Positions 27,840 to 37,413 of a stretch of 64,000 nucleotides of DNA are shown one piece after another; within the stretch, counting starts at the first letter, position 1, and every line of letters begins with the position of its first letter. This DNA comes from Myxococcales bacterium. Lineage in GTDB: Bacteria > Myxococcota_A > UBA796 > GCA-2862545. The stretch lies in NCBI GenBank assembly GCA_019634415.1, contig JAHQVJ010000174.1, positions 1 through 64,000 on the forward strand, read 5' to 3'. The notes below the pieces were generated by a model. The model was not told where the DNA came from, did not search any database, and worked only from the letters and a program-made list of their open reading frames with translations. Position numbers and translations under genes: made by a program.

Positions 27840-29344
27840 GTTCCGAAGTCCTCGGGGAAGTGCTGCATTGCTGATCGTAAGGGCGCAGATGCGGTCATGC
27901 CCAGCCCGCAGATGGAGCCCTCCTCCATCTCCCAGTGCACGTCTGCTACGTGCTCGAGCATGCTGGGATCGCGGCTGTCGAGCCAGCGGTCCACGGTCTG
28001 GCGCTGGATCGAGCAGCCGATCCGGCAGGGAGCGCACTGGCCGCAGCTCTCGTCTTCGAAGAAGACCTGCTGCCACTTGGCCGCGAGACCCATGTCTACA
28101 GTGTCGTTGAGCACCACCACGCCAGCGGAGCCGAGCATGGAGCCGGCCGCGGCCAGCGACTTGAAGTCGAGGGGAACGTCACGGCTGGACATGGGCAGGA
28201 ACCCCGACGATGCCCCTCCAGGCGAGAACGCCTTGGGGGTGCCGACGTAGCCGCCGCCTGCGGCCACCAGCTCGTCGAGGGTGACCCCGAGGGGTAGCTC
28301 GTATACGCCGGGGCGCTGCACGTGGCCGGACAGGCAGTACAGCTTGGAGCCGGGCTCGTTGCGGCCGAGGCTGGAGAACCAGGCCCCGCCCCGCATCACG
28401 ATGGCAGGCACGCAGGCGAGCGTCTCCACGTTGTTCATCAGGGTGGGCTTGCCCCACAGGCCCTGCTGGGTGGGGAAGGGGGGCTTGTGTCGCGGCATGC
28501 CGCGCTTGCCCTCGAGGGCCTCCAGCAGCGCGGTCTCCTCACCGCAGATGTAGGCGCCGTGCCCCACGGCGATGCGCACGTCGAGCCCGTCGAGGTGAGG
28601 CTGTGCGGCCTCGATGGCGGCCTCGATGGAGCGGCGGGCGTCGGTGAACTCGCCCCGGATGTAGATGTAGGCCACGTCTGCCTTGGCGTACCAGGCGGCG
28701 ATGGCGGTGCCCTCCACCAGCAGGTGGGGGCGTCGCAGCAGCACCTCGCGGTCCTTGAAGGTTCCGGGCTCGCTCTCGTCGGCGTTGACCACCACGTAGT
28801 GAGTGGGCTCTTCCTCGTGACGCACCGCGTTCCACTTGATGTGCGCCGGGAAGCCCGCGCCTCCACGGCCCTGTAGGCCGGACTCCTTCAGTGCGTCGAG
28901 CACCGCCTCGGCGCCCATCTCGCGGGCGCGAGACAGTGCGGCGTAGCTGGCGTCGTCGGCTCCGCCGAGGTTCATGGGCAGCTCGGGGTCGTCGGGGGTG
29001 ACGGCGCCGCGCTGTCCCCAGGACACGAGCTCCAGCTCGGGATCGAGCGCCACGGGAGCGCGGTCGCACTGGCCCAGGCAGCTCACGGGGGTGTGGGGCG
29101 TGCCCAGCTGCGCGAGCTCGGCGATGCGTGCGTCGGCTCCGGCGAGCTTGCAGGTGAGGCCCTGGCACACCCGGACACCGGCGTCGGGTCGATTGACGAG
29201 GGTGTAGAACGTGGCCACGCCGTAGATGTCGGCCTCGGGCACGCCGGTCTGCTCGCTGATGGTGGCAGCCACCCCCGGCCTGAGGCCTCCGTGGTGCTCC
29301 AAGAGGTCCAGGATCCGCTGCCTTTGTGCGCCCTTGCGCTCCAT
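27836..29344 (-). CDS. fdhB: Formate dehydrogenase beta subunit, fused NuoE-NuoF type (diaphorase)
   Basis: A 502-residue fusion of a thioredoxin-like [2Fe-2S] NuoE module and a NuoF module. The NuoE cysteines are VCQGLTC and SCLGQCDR (residues about 60-110). NuoF features are the FMN site GRGGAGFPAHIKW, the NADH-site ESEPGTFKDRE and the [4Fe-4S] motif SCGQCAPCRIGC near the C-terminus. It transfers electrons between FdhA and NAD. ATG at 29344 is preferred; upstream in-frame codons lack a ribosome site. It is first in an operon fdhB-fdhA-dksA-like. No fdhD or gamma subunit is seen. Confidence 0.93.
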   Translation of the reverse strand: MERKGAQRQRILDLLEHHGGLRPGVAATISEQTGVPEADIYGVATFYTLVNRPDAGVRVCQGLTCKLAGADARIAELAQLGTPHTPVSCLGQCDRAPVALDPELELVSWGQRGAVTPDDPELPMNLGGADDASYAALSRAREMGAEAVLDALKESGLQGRGGAGFPAHIKWNAVRHEEEPTHYVVVNADESEPGTFKDREVLLRRPHLLVEGTAIAAWYAKADVAYIYIRGEFTDARRSIEAAIEAAQPHLDGLDVRIAVGHGAYICGEETALLEALEGKRGMPRHKPPFPTQQGLWGKPTLMNNVETLACVPAIVMRGGAWFSSLGRNEPGSKLYCLSGHVQRPGVYELPLGVTLDELVAAGGGYVGTPKAFSPGGASSGFLPMSSRDVPLDFKSLAAAGSMLGSAGVVVLNDTVDMGLAAKWQQVFFEDESCGQCAPCRIGCSIQRQTVDRWLDSRDPSMLEHVADVHWEMEEGSICGLGMTASAPLRSAMQHFPEDFGT

Positions 29345-29433
29345 GTGGGGGCTCTCCGTGTGGTCCACGATACCACTGGGGCGCCGACGGCGGCTCGCGG
29401 TGCTACCCTGACGAGGGGCTGCCTGGAGTGACG

Positions 29434-29958
29434 ATGACAACGCGCCTGTTCGGGTGCCTCTTTCTGGGTTTCGTGGGCCCGCTCGGGATGGGCTGCGAAG
29501 CGCAATCCCTCCCTTCGGTCCCTGTTCCCTGCGACGGTGCAGCGGCGACGATCGAGTCGGTGGGAGCCTTCTTCGGTGAGTGTGGAGGGCCGTGTCAGCA
29601 GACGGTGACGTTCGACCGAGGGCTACAGCTCACCATCGAAGACTGGGGCGAGTCGGGTGTGTTGGCGGAGCAGCAGGGCACCCTGACGGAGGCGGGCCGC
29701 CTGGAGCTGGCGACCCTCCAGGCCGATCTCGGTTGTGCTGATCTGCAGGAGACCTACGGCTGCCCGGACTGCGCAGACGGCGGGGGCACGCGGCTCGTGC
29801 TGGGGGACTCCACGCACACCTGGGAGTATTCGTCGCCTCCGGCCGAGCTGCTCGACGTGGACACGTGGTTCCTCCACCTACGGGATGCGCTGCGGGACTG
29901 CAGCTCCACCGAGTGGGTTCAGGTCGCGAACGACTGCGAGGCCTTCCGCTGGCCGTAG
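29434..29958 (+). CDS. Predicted lipoprotein
   Basis: A 174-residue protein with a signal peptide ending in the lipobox LGMGC (Cys near residue 20). The mature part has eight or so further Cys, in pairs such as CGGPCQ and CPDC, and no recognised domain. ATG at 29434 has GGAG 5 bases upstream. It is divergent from fdhB across 89 bases. No function can be given. Confidence 0.72.
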   Translation: MTTRLFGCLFLGFVGPLGMGCEAQSLPSVPVPCDGAAATIESVGAFFGECGGPCQQTVTFDRGLQLTIEDWGESGVLAEQQGTLTEAGRLELATLQADLGCADLQETYGCPDCADGGGTRLVLGDSTHTWEYSSPPAELLDVDTWFLHLRDALRDCSSTEWVQVANDCEAFRWP

Positions 29959-30060
29959 GTCGAAGGGTAGGGCGGCGCGGCTGAGTCGCGCGGGACGGCC
30001 GACACCGATTGGTACAGAACGCGATGCCGCTGCGACGTTGCACGGACCACCTTGCACACG

Positions 30061-33000
30061 ATGTATGCGAGGTGCTCCGTGGTTTGCTGGCTCCCTTCGA
30101 TCCACCTGCTGTCTGCTGTCTGGGCGGGGGCTCAGACGCCCGAGCTGCTCGACTTCGAGGACCGCGACGTGGGAATGGCGATCTTCGACCAGTACCCGGG
30201 CGTCACGGTCCTGGGCGGAGACAGCAATCCGCCGCTATCGGTGATCCACGCACCCGCGCTGGGCACGGTCTCGGGAGAGCACGTGCTCCGGCGGGACAAT
30301 GTCGGTGAGTTCGCTGGCTCCGTCGTACCCCTGTCCTTCACGCTGCCGCAGCGGCGCGTCGCTCTGTCCGCAGGTCTGGTGGATGGTGGGATTGCAGGGA
30401 TGTACCTGGAGCTGCGCGGCTACGACGTGGCACGACCGTCAGGGGCGCAGTTCGCGCAGCCCATCGTGCGGTCGCCGGCTGTATTCGTCGGGGCCAGCCC
30501 CACGGCCATCGACGTGCCCCTGCAGATCGAGCGGGAACAAGGGGACATCCTGTCGGCCTTCGTGGTGGTGTTGTCGGAGCCGGGAGGCTGGTCCGTCGAT
30601 GCCACCGACGTAGCCATCGACAACCTGATCTACGAGGCTCCCGACGATCTCCCTCCACCGGACGACGTTGCTCCGCTGATCGCGTTCCTGGAGCCGATGG
30701 AGGGTGCCACGGTGCGCGGCCCAGCGCCTGGTGAGGTGCGACTGAACCTGCGCGGCTCGGTGCAGGAGGCGCGCGGGCTGCGTCAGCTGATGGTGCAGCT
30801 CAACGGCGGGTTGCCGCAGCGGATCTCCCACGGCTCCTCCCTCGACGGGACCTACCGCTTTCTCGCGACGTTGTTCGACCACGACGGCCTGCGGCAGGGT
30901 TCCAACGACGTGCTGGTCCACGCCGAGGACTTCGGCGGCAACGTGGCCTCGGCGTCCCTCTCCTTCGACTACGACGTGGTGCCGCTGCCTGCTCCGAGCG
31001 AGGTGGACATCGTGCCCATCGGCGTGGAGCTGAACCAGGCGATCAGCTTCGGGCCGCTGTCGGTGTTGCGTCCGGAGGCCGATGGCTTCAGCGTGGAGGT
31101 GCCGGACTACCTCACCTTGGTGCAGGGCAAGGACACGCTGGTGCGGGTGTATGCGGTGAATCAGGGCACCAATGCCTCCGTGGACGACGTGCCGGCGTCC
31201 CTGGTGGTGTTCGAGGACGACTGCACGGGGAGCTGTCGGCTGGGGGCCTTGGCGCCGCTGGACGACGCGACGACGACTCGCTCGGGGATCCGGGTGCTCC
31301 CCGCTGGCGCGGAGGACGCTACCCTCGAGGCGATGTCGCGGGATCTGGACGCCACCTGGAACTTCCTGATCCCGGCGGCGTGGACGCGACGCACCCTTCG
31401 CTTGTCGATCGACGTGAACGTGCCCGCCGTGGGTGGAGCGAAGCCTGTGCCGGAGTGCAAGGCCGAGTACCTGGGGGAGTGTGATCGCGGCAACCGGATC
31501 ACCGCGCGTGCGACCTTCCGCGAGCCCCATCGAGCCACGGTGAGCCCGATCCTGGTGACGCTGGGCAGCGAGGCAGCCTCGTTCGCCGATGTTGCCTCGG
31601 TGCTCCGCAACATGAACGCGCTGTACCCCACACAGTTCGATCTGGGGCCCATCCGCAGCCTGGCGGTTCCGGCCGACATCACGGGGGACGACCTGCTCGC
31701 GCGTGTGCAGGATCGGTTCGGCTGCACCCCGCCCCACATCACCGATCCAGGCTCTTGGCTCGCCTGTGGCTTCGATCCGACCACCTTTCAGCCAGCGGTG
31801 GTTCCGCGCTCCCCCACGGGCAGTGCGCCGGGCAAGGCCGTGCTCGGGAACAACGCCTACTACACGATCGCCGGGGGGACGACGCCCGCCCACGAGGCGG
31901 GGCACGCCATCGGCTTCCAGCACGCGACGTGCGCGCACGACGAGGCCAGCGGTGGCGCCTGCGACGAGCACTTTCCCACGGATCACGGACGCATCGCGGG
32001 CATCGGGTTCGATCTGGAGCGGTGGGCGCTGAAGCTGGAGGACATCGACGCGTCCACCCATGCCCACGATGTGATGTCCTACGGCGGCAATCGCTGGATC
32101 TCGAGCTGGATGTGGAACGTCACGGCCGATCATCCGTACGTCTCCGACGTGGACTACGACTGGTGCCTGGGCTGGACGGGGCCCTACCAGTGCGGCCTGG
32201 CCCAGGGAGACGCGGCGCGGCGTGGCGCACCGGGTCCCGCGCAGGACGTGCTGTGGGTGCAGGGGAGGGTGGAGCTGGACGGCAGCGCCACGCTGCTGGA
32301 CGCCTTCGGCCTACAGCACACGGTACCTACCGCAGGAGCCCGGACACACGAGCCGACCCTGCAGCTCGAGGCCCTGGATGCGCTGGGCAACACGCTTGCG
32401 GCCGCGCCGGTGGCGCTGCAGGAGGTGCAGAGCGACGGCCCCTCTCCGCAGCTGTTCCGCGTGGCCGTGGCGATGACGAGCGACCAGCAGGCGCGCACGA
32501 TGATGCTGCAGCTCCGCGATCCGGTGGAGGGTGTGATCGGCCAGCTCTCGGCACGCTCGGACGGGTCCTTCGAGGTGGACGGCGTGACGGTGGACGGCGC
32601 TGCTGCCCCGTGGGCTCGGGATGAGGTGCGCACGGTGCGCTGGACGGTTCCAGCTTCCTTCGACACGACCTCCCAGGCGGCACTGCACGCCCCTGGCCGG
32701 TCGCCGGTGATGCTGGGGAGCCAGCTGGCGGGTGGCACCCTCGAGGTGTCGGGCTCCGACCTTCCCGCGGCGAGTGCGGCGCAGATCGTGGTGCGGGTGA
32801 GCGATGGCGTGCACAGCCGCATGGCGGTGAGCGAGCCCTTCGCCATCGCCGCGGCGGAGCCGCACCTGCTGCTGTTGGAGCCCGCTGGCCCGCTGACGGT
32901 GCAGGCTGGCGTGCCGGTGTCGCTATGGGGCGTGGGCAGCGACGATCGGGGGCCCGTGCCCGACGATGCGCTGTCCTGGGCCGCCGACACCGTGGGGGCG

Positions 33001-34497
33001 CTGGGTACGGGCCCTCGCGCCGTGGCGGCCGAGCTGCCTGCGGGCACCCACGTGGTGACATTGTCGGTAGCGGGATCGGAGGCATCGGCATCGGTGGTGA
33101 TCACCGTGCTCGACGATGCCGAGGGGCGCCGGGGCTGCCGCTGCGACACCGCCACCGGTGGCGGCGGCCTGGGGGCAGGTCTCGTGCTGTTGCTGCTGGC
33201 CAGGCTGCGCAGGCGAGGAGGCGGCGCGGTCGTGTTGGCCGCCGTGGGCATGTCGCTGGGAGCGTGTGGCGGGCCGAGCACCCAGCCGCTGCTGCCCGAC
33301 TCGCCGACGACGGACCTCGGGCAGCCAGCGACCTTCAGCGTGGGAGGCACCGTGAGCGGCCTGCGCGCAGACCAGCTGCAGCTGTCCTTCGCAGGGCAGG
33401 TCCTCACGCTGACGGCGGACGGTCGCTTCGTGTTCGACGCGCCGGTCGCTGCGGGCACACCGCTGGAGGTCACGGTGGTGGCCCATCCCCGGTGCCCGGA
33501 TCAGATCTGCACCGTCGACGGCGCCAGTGGGACCGTCAGCGAGGACGTGCAGTGGCTTCAGGTGGTCTGCCGCGAGCCCAGGCTCACGCTGCTGGCGGCA
33601 GGGGCGCTGGATCCGACGCTGTCGCTGCTCCCGGATGCGCAGCTCGCTGGCGGCGGAGAGGTGGTGCACACGGCGGCGGCGGCGAAGGGGCCCGATGATC
33701 GCGCCCACGGCGTCGCGGCGGATCCGGAGAACGGCCTGATCTACGTGGCGATGACCGGTCGCATCGCCGTGTTCGATTCGGACGCTGCAGCGGGGGCGAT
33801 CCCGCTGCGCACCTTCCGCTGGCTCCAAGCCGAGGGCCGAGACATCGACGACGTCGCATACGACCGTGTGCGCCGGCGGCTGTACGCCTCCATCGCGCAG
33901 CAGGTGTTCGCGATCGGCGACCCCGCCACTCGATCGGGCGCCCTCGCTCCAGACGCGGGCTGGGACACGCCAGCCTCCGACGGCACGCTGACGCTCGCCA
34001 TCGACGACCAAGCGGACGTGCTGTACGTGAGCCACCACCGTCCCGGCAGCGTCGAGCCCAGCCAGGCCACGGTGCATCGATACCAGGAGGCCAGCCGGCT
34101 CGACGACCCCGCCGTGGCGACCACGCTGTGGTTCGAGGGCTCGGGTATCCTCGACGTCGGCGTCGATCTGTGGGTGGACGCATGCACGGATCGGATGTAC
34201 GCGCTGCAGACCAGCGGCACGGGGCCCCGCGAGCTGATGGTGCTCGATGGCGCCTCCAGCGGGTGGTTCGGGCGGGTGAACATCCTCGACGATCTGTCTG
34301 CCTACGCGGACTTTCCTGGGGGCGTGGACCTCGTCGGCGACGGGGGCGGGCGACTGTATCTACTGGACGACCACGGCAACGTGGTCCTCGTGCACGGGGT
34401 CGACACCTGGCAAGGCCCCTCGTCCCTGGCGTCAGCGTCCACCCTGGTCGACGTCTTCGACGTGCAGCAGTCCATCCTGGAGAGGGTCGTGCATTAA
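30061..34497 (+). CDS. Large secreted metalloprotease fused in frame to a beta-propeller-like lipoprotein region
   Basis: A 1,478-residue frame. The signal peptide ends in AVWAGA-QT. Residues about 30-1020 hold Ig-like or jelly-roll segments and a metzincin-type zinc motif HEAGHAIGFQH at residues 611-621. Residues 1025-1055 are a MYXO-CTERM-like tail: a GCRC Cys motif, a hydrophobic helix and an Arg cluster (RLRRRGGG). Such tails normally end a protein. Here the frame continues without a stop into a second hydrophobic stretch and a lipobox (SLGACGG, Cys1069), then a region of repeats like DPENGLIYVAM and DRVRRRLYASI that suggests a beta propeller. It may be one fusion or two overlapping genes. 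ATG at 30061 is preferred to TTG at 30052. Confidence 0.72.
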   Translation: MYARCSVVCWLPSIHLLSAVWAGAQTPELLDFEDRDVGMAIFDQYPGVTVLGGDSNPPLSVIHAPALGTVSGEHVLRRDNVGEFAGSVVPLSFTLPQRRVALSAGLVDGGIAGMYLELRGYDVARPSGAQFAQPIVRSPAVFVGASPTAIDVPLQIEREQGDILSAFVVVLSEPGGWSVDATDVAIDNLIYEAPDDLPPPDDVAPLIAFLEPMEGATVRGPAPGEVRLNLRGSVQEARGLRQLMVQLNGGLPQRISHGSSLDGTYRFLATLFDHDGLRQGSNDVLVHAEDFGGNVASASLSFDYDVVPLPAPSEVDIVPIGVELNQAISFGPLSVLRPEADGFSVEVPDYLTLVQGKDTLVRVYAVNQGTNASVDDVPASLVVFEDDCTGSCRLGALAPLDDATTTRSGIRVLPAGAEDATLEAMSRDLDATWNFLIPAAWTRRTLRLSIDVNVPAVGGAKPVPECKAEYLGECDRGNRITARATFREPHRATVSPILVTLGSEAASFADVASVLRNMNALYPTQFDLGPIRSLAVPADITGDDLLARVQDRFGCTPPHITDPGSWLACGFDPTTFQPAVVPRSPTGSAPGKAVLGNNAYYTIAGGTTPAHEAGHAIGFQHATCAHDEASGGACDEHFPTDHGRIAGIGFDLERWALKLEDIDASTHAHDVMSYGGNRWISSWMWNVTADHPYVSDVDYDWCLGWTGPYQCGLAQGDAARRGAPGPAQDVLWVQGRVELDGSATLLDAFGLQHTVPTAGARTHEPTLQLEALDALGNTLAAAPVALQEVQSDGPSPQLFRVAVAMTSDQQARTMMLQLRDPVEGVIGQLSARSDGSFEVDGVTVDGAAAPWARDEVRTVRWTVPASFDTTSQAALHAPGRSPVMLGSQLAGGTLEVSGSDLPAASAAQIVVRVSDGVHSRMAVSEPFAIAAAEPHLLLLEPAGPLTVQAGVPVSLWGVGSDDRGPVPDDALSWAADTVGALGTGPRAVAAELPAGTHVVTLSVAGSEASASVVITVLDDAEGRRGCRCDTATGGGGLGAGLVLLLLARLRRRGGGAVVLAAVGMSLGACGGPSTQPLLPDSPTTDLGQPATFSVGGTVSGLRADQLQLSFAGQVLTLTADGRFVFDAPVAAGTPLEVTVVAHPRCPDQICTVDGASGTVSEDVQWLQVVCREPRLTLLAAGALDPTLSLLPDAQLAGGGEVVHTAAAAKGPDDRAHGVAADPENGLIYVAMTGRIAVFDSDAAAGAIPLRTFRWLQAEGRDIDDVAYDRVRRRLYASIAQQVFAIGDPATRSGALAPDAGWDTPASDGTLTLAIDDQADVLYVSHHRPGSVEPSQATVHRYQEASRLDDPAVATTLWFEGSGILDVGVDLWVDACTDRMYALQTSGTGPRELMVLDGASSGWFGRVNILDDLSAYADFPGGVDLVGDGGGRLYLLDDHGNVVLVHGVDTWQGPSSLASASTLVDVFDVQQSILERVVH
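33216..33234 (+). promoter_or_regulatory. Candidate internal ribosome binding site and GTG start for a separate lipoprotein
   Basis: A perfect AGGAGG at 33216-33221 precedes GTG at 33232 by 10 bases, in the frame of the large gene. Starting there gives a hydrophobic leader and lipobox GAC 12 residues in. Starting at GTG 33184 would use the Arg cluster as the positive n-region. Either would yield a lipoprotein of about 420-440 residues. The AGGAGG also encodes part of the Arg/Gly tail, so it may be coincidental. Confidence 0.4.
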
Positions 34498-34758
34498 TGG
34501 CGCAAGGCACGCGATGACGATTCGATAGCGCGGGTCGCTCCTACCTTCGAGTGTCACCATTGTTGACGCGCGAGACCTCGAGGTGGCGACGGCGCTGATC
34601 GAGCTTGCGCGAGCGCCTCGTGCGCGTTGCGCGCATCCCGCGCACGTCGCACTCGTGAATAACGGCCCTAGCCTCATTATCGAGCAGTCAGCGTGGGCAC
34701 GTCGGCTGCAGGGATCGACAACGACGGCGGACAGACCCGCCGTCTTCGGGAGACCCTG
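34498..34758. other. 261-base intergenic region with an inverted repeat
   Basis: No coding sequence is evident between the large protease gene and the following Cys-rich protein. It contains an 8-bp inverted repeat (34619-34626 with 34639-34646, CGTGCGCG / CGCGCACG, 12-base loop) in a GC-alternating stretch. A more AT-rich segment (about 34655-34685) lies about 75 bases before the next start and may hold its promoter. No hexamer pair is convincing. Confidence 0.5.
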
Positions 34759-35529
34759 ATGATGACGGTGACGAGAGGCCTGGGTGGACGTGCGCTGTTG
34801 CTGCTGTTCGCGGGGGCGATGGCCATGGGGATGGACGAGTGCGACGTGTCCGATCTGCCCAACGGTGGCGGGGGCGGCGGCCCGGGTGCCGCCTGTGACA
34901 TCTGGGATGCCGACGACTGCGGAGAGGGCTCGAAGTGCATCGTGGACGACGTGCACCAGAGCCAGCCGCGATGTCGCTCGGTGGTGGACAACCCCGACCA
35001 GGTAGGGGACCCCTGCAGCACGCTGGGCGCCAACGACGGCGACACGTGCGACGTGGGCGGGATGTGCTTGGACGGCGTCTGCGTGGAGATGTGTTCGGGA
35101 ACGCCAGGGAACCCCACGTGCAACAGCGGCGGAACCGATGGCACTTGCTACATCTACGACTCGGGTACGCCGTTGTGCACCGAGACCTGCGATCCCCTGA
35201 TCAACGGGAGCTGCGCGGGTGGCATGAAGTGCGGACCCACCACGGGGCTTCCTGCCTTCGAGTTCGTGTGCATGCTCGACGAGAGCGGGAACTCGGGCGT
35301 GCAGGGCGACTCGTGCACGCTGCAGACGCAGTGCGCTCAGGGATTCGCCTGCGTGACGGCGCTGTCGCTGGACTTCGGCTTCTGTGAGGGCAATGCCAAC
35401 CAGTGCTGCACGCCCATGTGCGAGCTGAGCGCCGGAAACGGCCCGTGCCCGGGCAACCTGCAGTGCACGACGGCGTTCGCCGACTCGCCGCCTCCCGGGT
35501 TGGAAGACGTGGGCATCTGCGTGCTCTAG
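34759..35529 (+). CDS. Exported Cys-rich protein
   Basis: A 256-residue secreted or lipid-anchored protein. The hydrophobic leader (ALLLLFAGAMAMGMDEC) is followed by a Gly-rich linker and a Cys-rich domain with about 25 cysteines in motifs such as GGMCLDGVCVEMC, TCDPLINGSC and NQCCTPMC. It resembles the disulphide-rich modules of many myxobacterial exported proteins and the smaller lipoprotein at 12460. The leader ends near DEC, but the position before that Cys is acidic, so lipidation is doubtful. ATG at 34759 has GGGAG upstream. Confidence 0.72.
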   Translation: MMTVTRGLGGRALLLLFAGAMAMGMDECDVSDLPNGGGGGGPGAACDIWDADDCGEGSKCIVDDVHQSQPRCRSVVDNPDQVGDPCSTLGANDGDTCDVGGMCLDGVCVEMCSGTPGNPTCNSGGTDGTCYIYDSGTPLCTETCDPLINGSCAGGMKCGPTTGLPAFEFVCMLDESGNSGVQGDSCTLQTQCAQGFACVTALSLDFGFCEGNANQCCTPMCELSAGNGPCPGNLQCTTAFADSPPPGLEDVGICVL

Positions 35530-35551
35530 CCGTTGGGCTGTTCGACGCCTG

Positions 35552-36436
35552 CTAGATCTCGAGCTGAGTCATCAGCTTGGTGAAGCTGGAGCCCAGGTGG
35601 ACTCCCTCGATGGACGGCAGGCCATTGGGGAGTCCCGAGCCGCCGACGGCCACCCCGATGCTCGGTGGCAGGGCGCTGCGGACTCGCGTGGCGTAGCCAG
35701 ACAGATCGTCGACCTCGACGGGGAGCACCACCGAGACGCACAACAGCTTCGGAGGGTGACCCTGCAAGAAGTCCACGAGGTCTGCCTCGGGCATCCTCGC
35801 CCCCAGGAACACCGCCCGCCAGCCCGCAAGGGCGAACCGGATGGCCAGCCCGAGCAGACCCAGCTCGTGGGGCTCGGTGGGGTAGCAGGCGAGCACCACT
35901 CGGGGGCCGGACTCCGGACCGCATCCCAAGCGCAGCAGCATGCGGGTGAGGCGCTCGCGAATGTAGGCCGTGGCGAAGTGCTCCTGCGCCACCGTGTAGG
36001 TGCCGTTGGACCAGCCCACGCCCAGATCGCGCAGCATCGGGAAGTAGACGTGGTTGAGCACCTCGGAAAAGGGCTCGTCTGCGAGGCGGGTGACCACGAT
36101 GTCGGCACCGGCACGGTCGTAGGCGAGCAAGGCCGCCAGGAGCACGGATCGGTGCTCCTCGAACTGACCGGGGCCGGGGCCGGGGGGCACCGACCCTCGC
36201 CGCCGCTCCTGACCGTCGAGCATGGCGATCGCCTCGCTCACGGCATGGCCGCCGTCGACCAGGCTCTTGATGGCGCGCAGCCGAGCAACGTCTTCGTCGG
36301 AGTAGACGCGGTATCCGTTGTCGGTGCGATCAGGCACCACGAACCCGTAGCGTCGCTCCCACGCAAGCAGTGTGTTGCGCGGTACGCCGGTGAGCTTTGC
36401 CACCGTCTTGATGCGATAGCCACGAGTCGTGGACAT
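35552..36436 (-). CDS. carH: CarH/CarA-type MerR-family regulator with AdoCbl-binding domain (light sensor)
   Basis: A 294-residue repressor with an N-terminal MerR helix-turn-helix (YRIKTVAKLTGVPRNTLLAW) and a C-terminal cobalamin-binding module. The four-helix bundle has the W-x9-E-H signature (Trp142, Glu152, His153), and the Rossmann part has EPHELG with His190 in the position of the lower cobalt ligand. These residues define AdoCbl-dependent photoreceptors such as Thermus CarH, which bind operators in the dark and fall apart in light. Located 5 bases after crtB, as the last gene of the carotenoid operon it probably represses. ATG at 36436 is preferred to an upstream frame extension. Confidence 0.9.
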   Translation of the reverse strand: MSTTRGYRIKTVAKLTGVPRNTLLAWERRYGFVVPDRTDNGYRVYSDEDVARLRAIKSLVDGGHAVSEAIAMLDGQERRRGSVPPGPGPGQFEEHRSVLLAALLAYDRAGADIVVTRLADEPFSEVLNHVYFPMLRDLGVGWSNGTYTVAQEHFATAYIRERLTRMLLRLGCGPESGPRVVLACYPTEPHELGLLGLAIRFALAGWRAVFLGARMPEADLVDFLQGHPPKLLCVSVVLPVEVDDLSGYATRVRSALPPSIGVAVGGSGLPNGLPSIEGVHLGSSFTKLMTQLEI

Positions 36437-36441
36437 TGGGT

Positions 36442-37413
36442 TCAGGCCTCCAGGCCAGGTAGGCCCGACAGCCCCCGATGTAGCTCGGGCGCGGTCACAC
36501 CTATGTCTCCCAACCAGTATCTTTTTCGAAGCAGCTGTTGCAGGCTTCCGAGGGCCACCCACAAGCGTTGCCATGTGGGTACGATGGTTCTTCCGTGCAA
36601 AGCGTCAGAACCGTGCACTCTGTGAAGGCGGAGTCCAATGGCGCGATACACCCGAGCTGCCACCAGGATCGCGGCTCGGGCTGGCATGGGGATCGCTCGC
36701 ATGCCCTCGTTGGCGCTCGCGTAGTGGCGCTCGGCGAGATCGAGCAGATCCGTGACCACCACAGCAAGCGCGCGTCGCTGGCGATCGGGGAGCTGACCCG
36801 TGAGCAACGCGTCGGGGTCCACACCTGCTTCCCGCAGGCGCGAAAGGGGAAGGTAGATCCGGCCTCGCTCGGCATCCTCGCGGACGTCGCGGCAGATGTT
36901 GGTGATCTGCATGGCGATGCCCAGGTCCACGGCCCGCGTGAGCGCTGCGCGGTCCTGCACACCGAGGACCCCGCACATCATCAGCCCCACGGTGCCTGCC
37001 ACGCCGTAGCAGTAGCGGCGCAGTGCATCGTCGTCGGCGATGCGCACGGGCTCGAGGTCGCTGGTGACCGCATGGACCAGGTGCTCCGCCGCACGCGGAT
37101 CGATCTGACGCCGCCGCGCCACCTCGAGGAACGCCGCCACCACCGGGTAGGCGCTGGGGCCGCCTGCGAGCTGACGCTTCACGGCCTCCAGATCCCGGCG
37201 CGCGACCACCAGGTCCGGCGCTTCGTCGGCCAGATCGTCCACCAGACGGCAGAACGCGTACACGATGGCGGCCTCGGCGCGTCGATCCCGAGGGAGGAGG
37301 TGGGAGGCGAGGTGGAAGGTGCGCCCATGGTGCGCCAGCACCGCCACGCTGTCGCGCACGAGATCGGCGTCCGCGACGGGCGCGGCTGACGAGGGCGCCA
37401 AGGCGGTGTTCAC
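36442..37413 (-). CDS. crtB: Phytoene synthase
   Basis: Condenses two geranylgeranyl diphosphates to phytoene. The protein is 323 residues with both Asp-rich motifs: YAFCRLVDDLADE and QITNICRDVREDAERGRIYLP. GTG at 37413 overlaps the crtE stop (GTGA). The frame is open further upstream inside crtE, which is rejected. It is third in the operon crtL-crtE-crtB-carH. Confidence 0.93.
   Translation of the reverse strand: MNTALAPSSAAPVADADLVRDSVAVLAHHGRTFHLASHLLPRDRRAEAAIVYAFCRLVDDLADEAPDLVVARRDLEAVKRQLAGGPSAYPVVAAFLEVARRRQIDPRAAEHLVHAVTSDLEPVRIADDDALRRYCYGVAGTVGLMMCGVLGVQDRAALTRAVDLGIAMQITNICRDVREDAERGRIYLPLSRLREAGVDPDALLTGQLPDRQRRALAVVVTDLLDLAERHYASANEGMRAIPMPARAAILVAARVYRAIGLRLHRVHGSDALHGRTIVPTWQRLWVALGSLQQLLRKRYWLGDIGVTAPELHRGLSGLPGLEA

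Noticed and set aside
34619-34646. Terminator after the large protease gene
   Set aside because: The inverted repeat lacks a T-run and is 120 bases past the stop; kept only as a repeat in a non-coding region.
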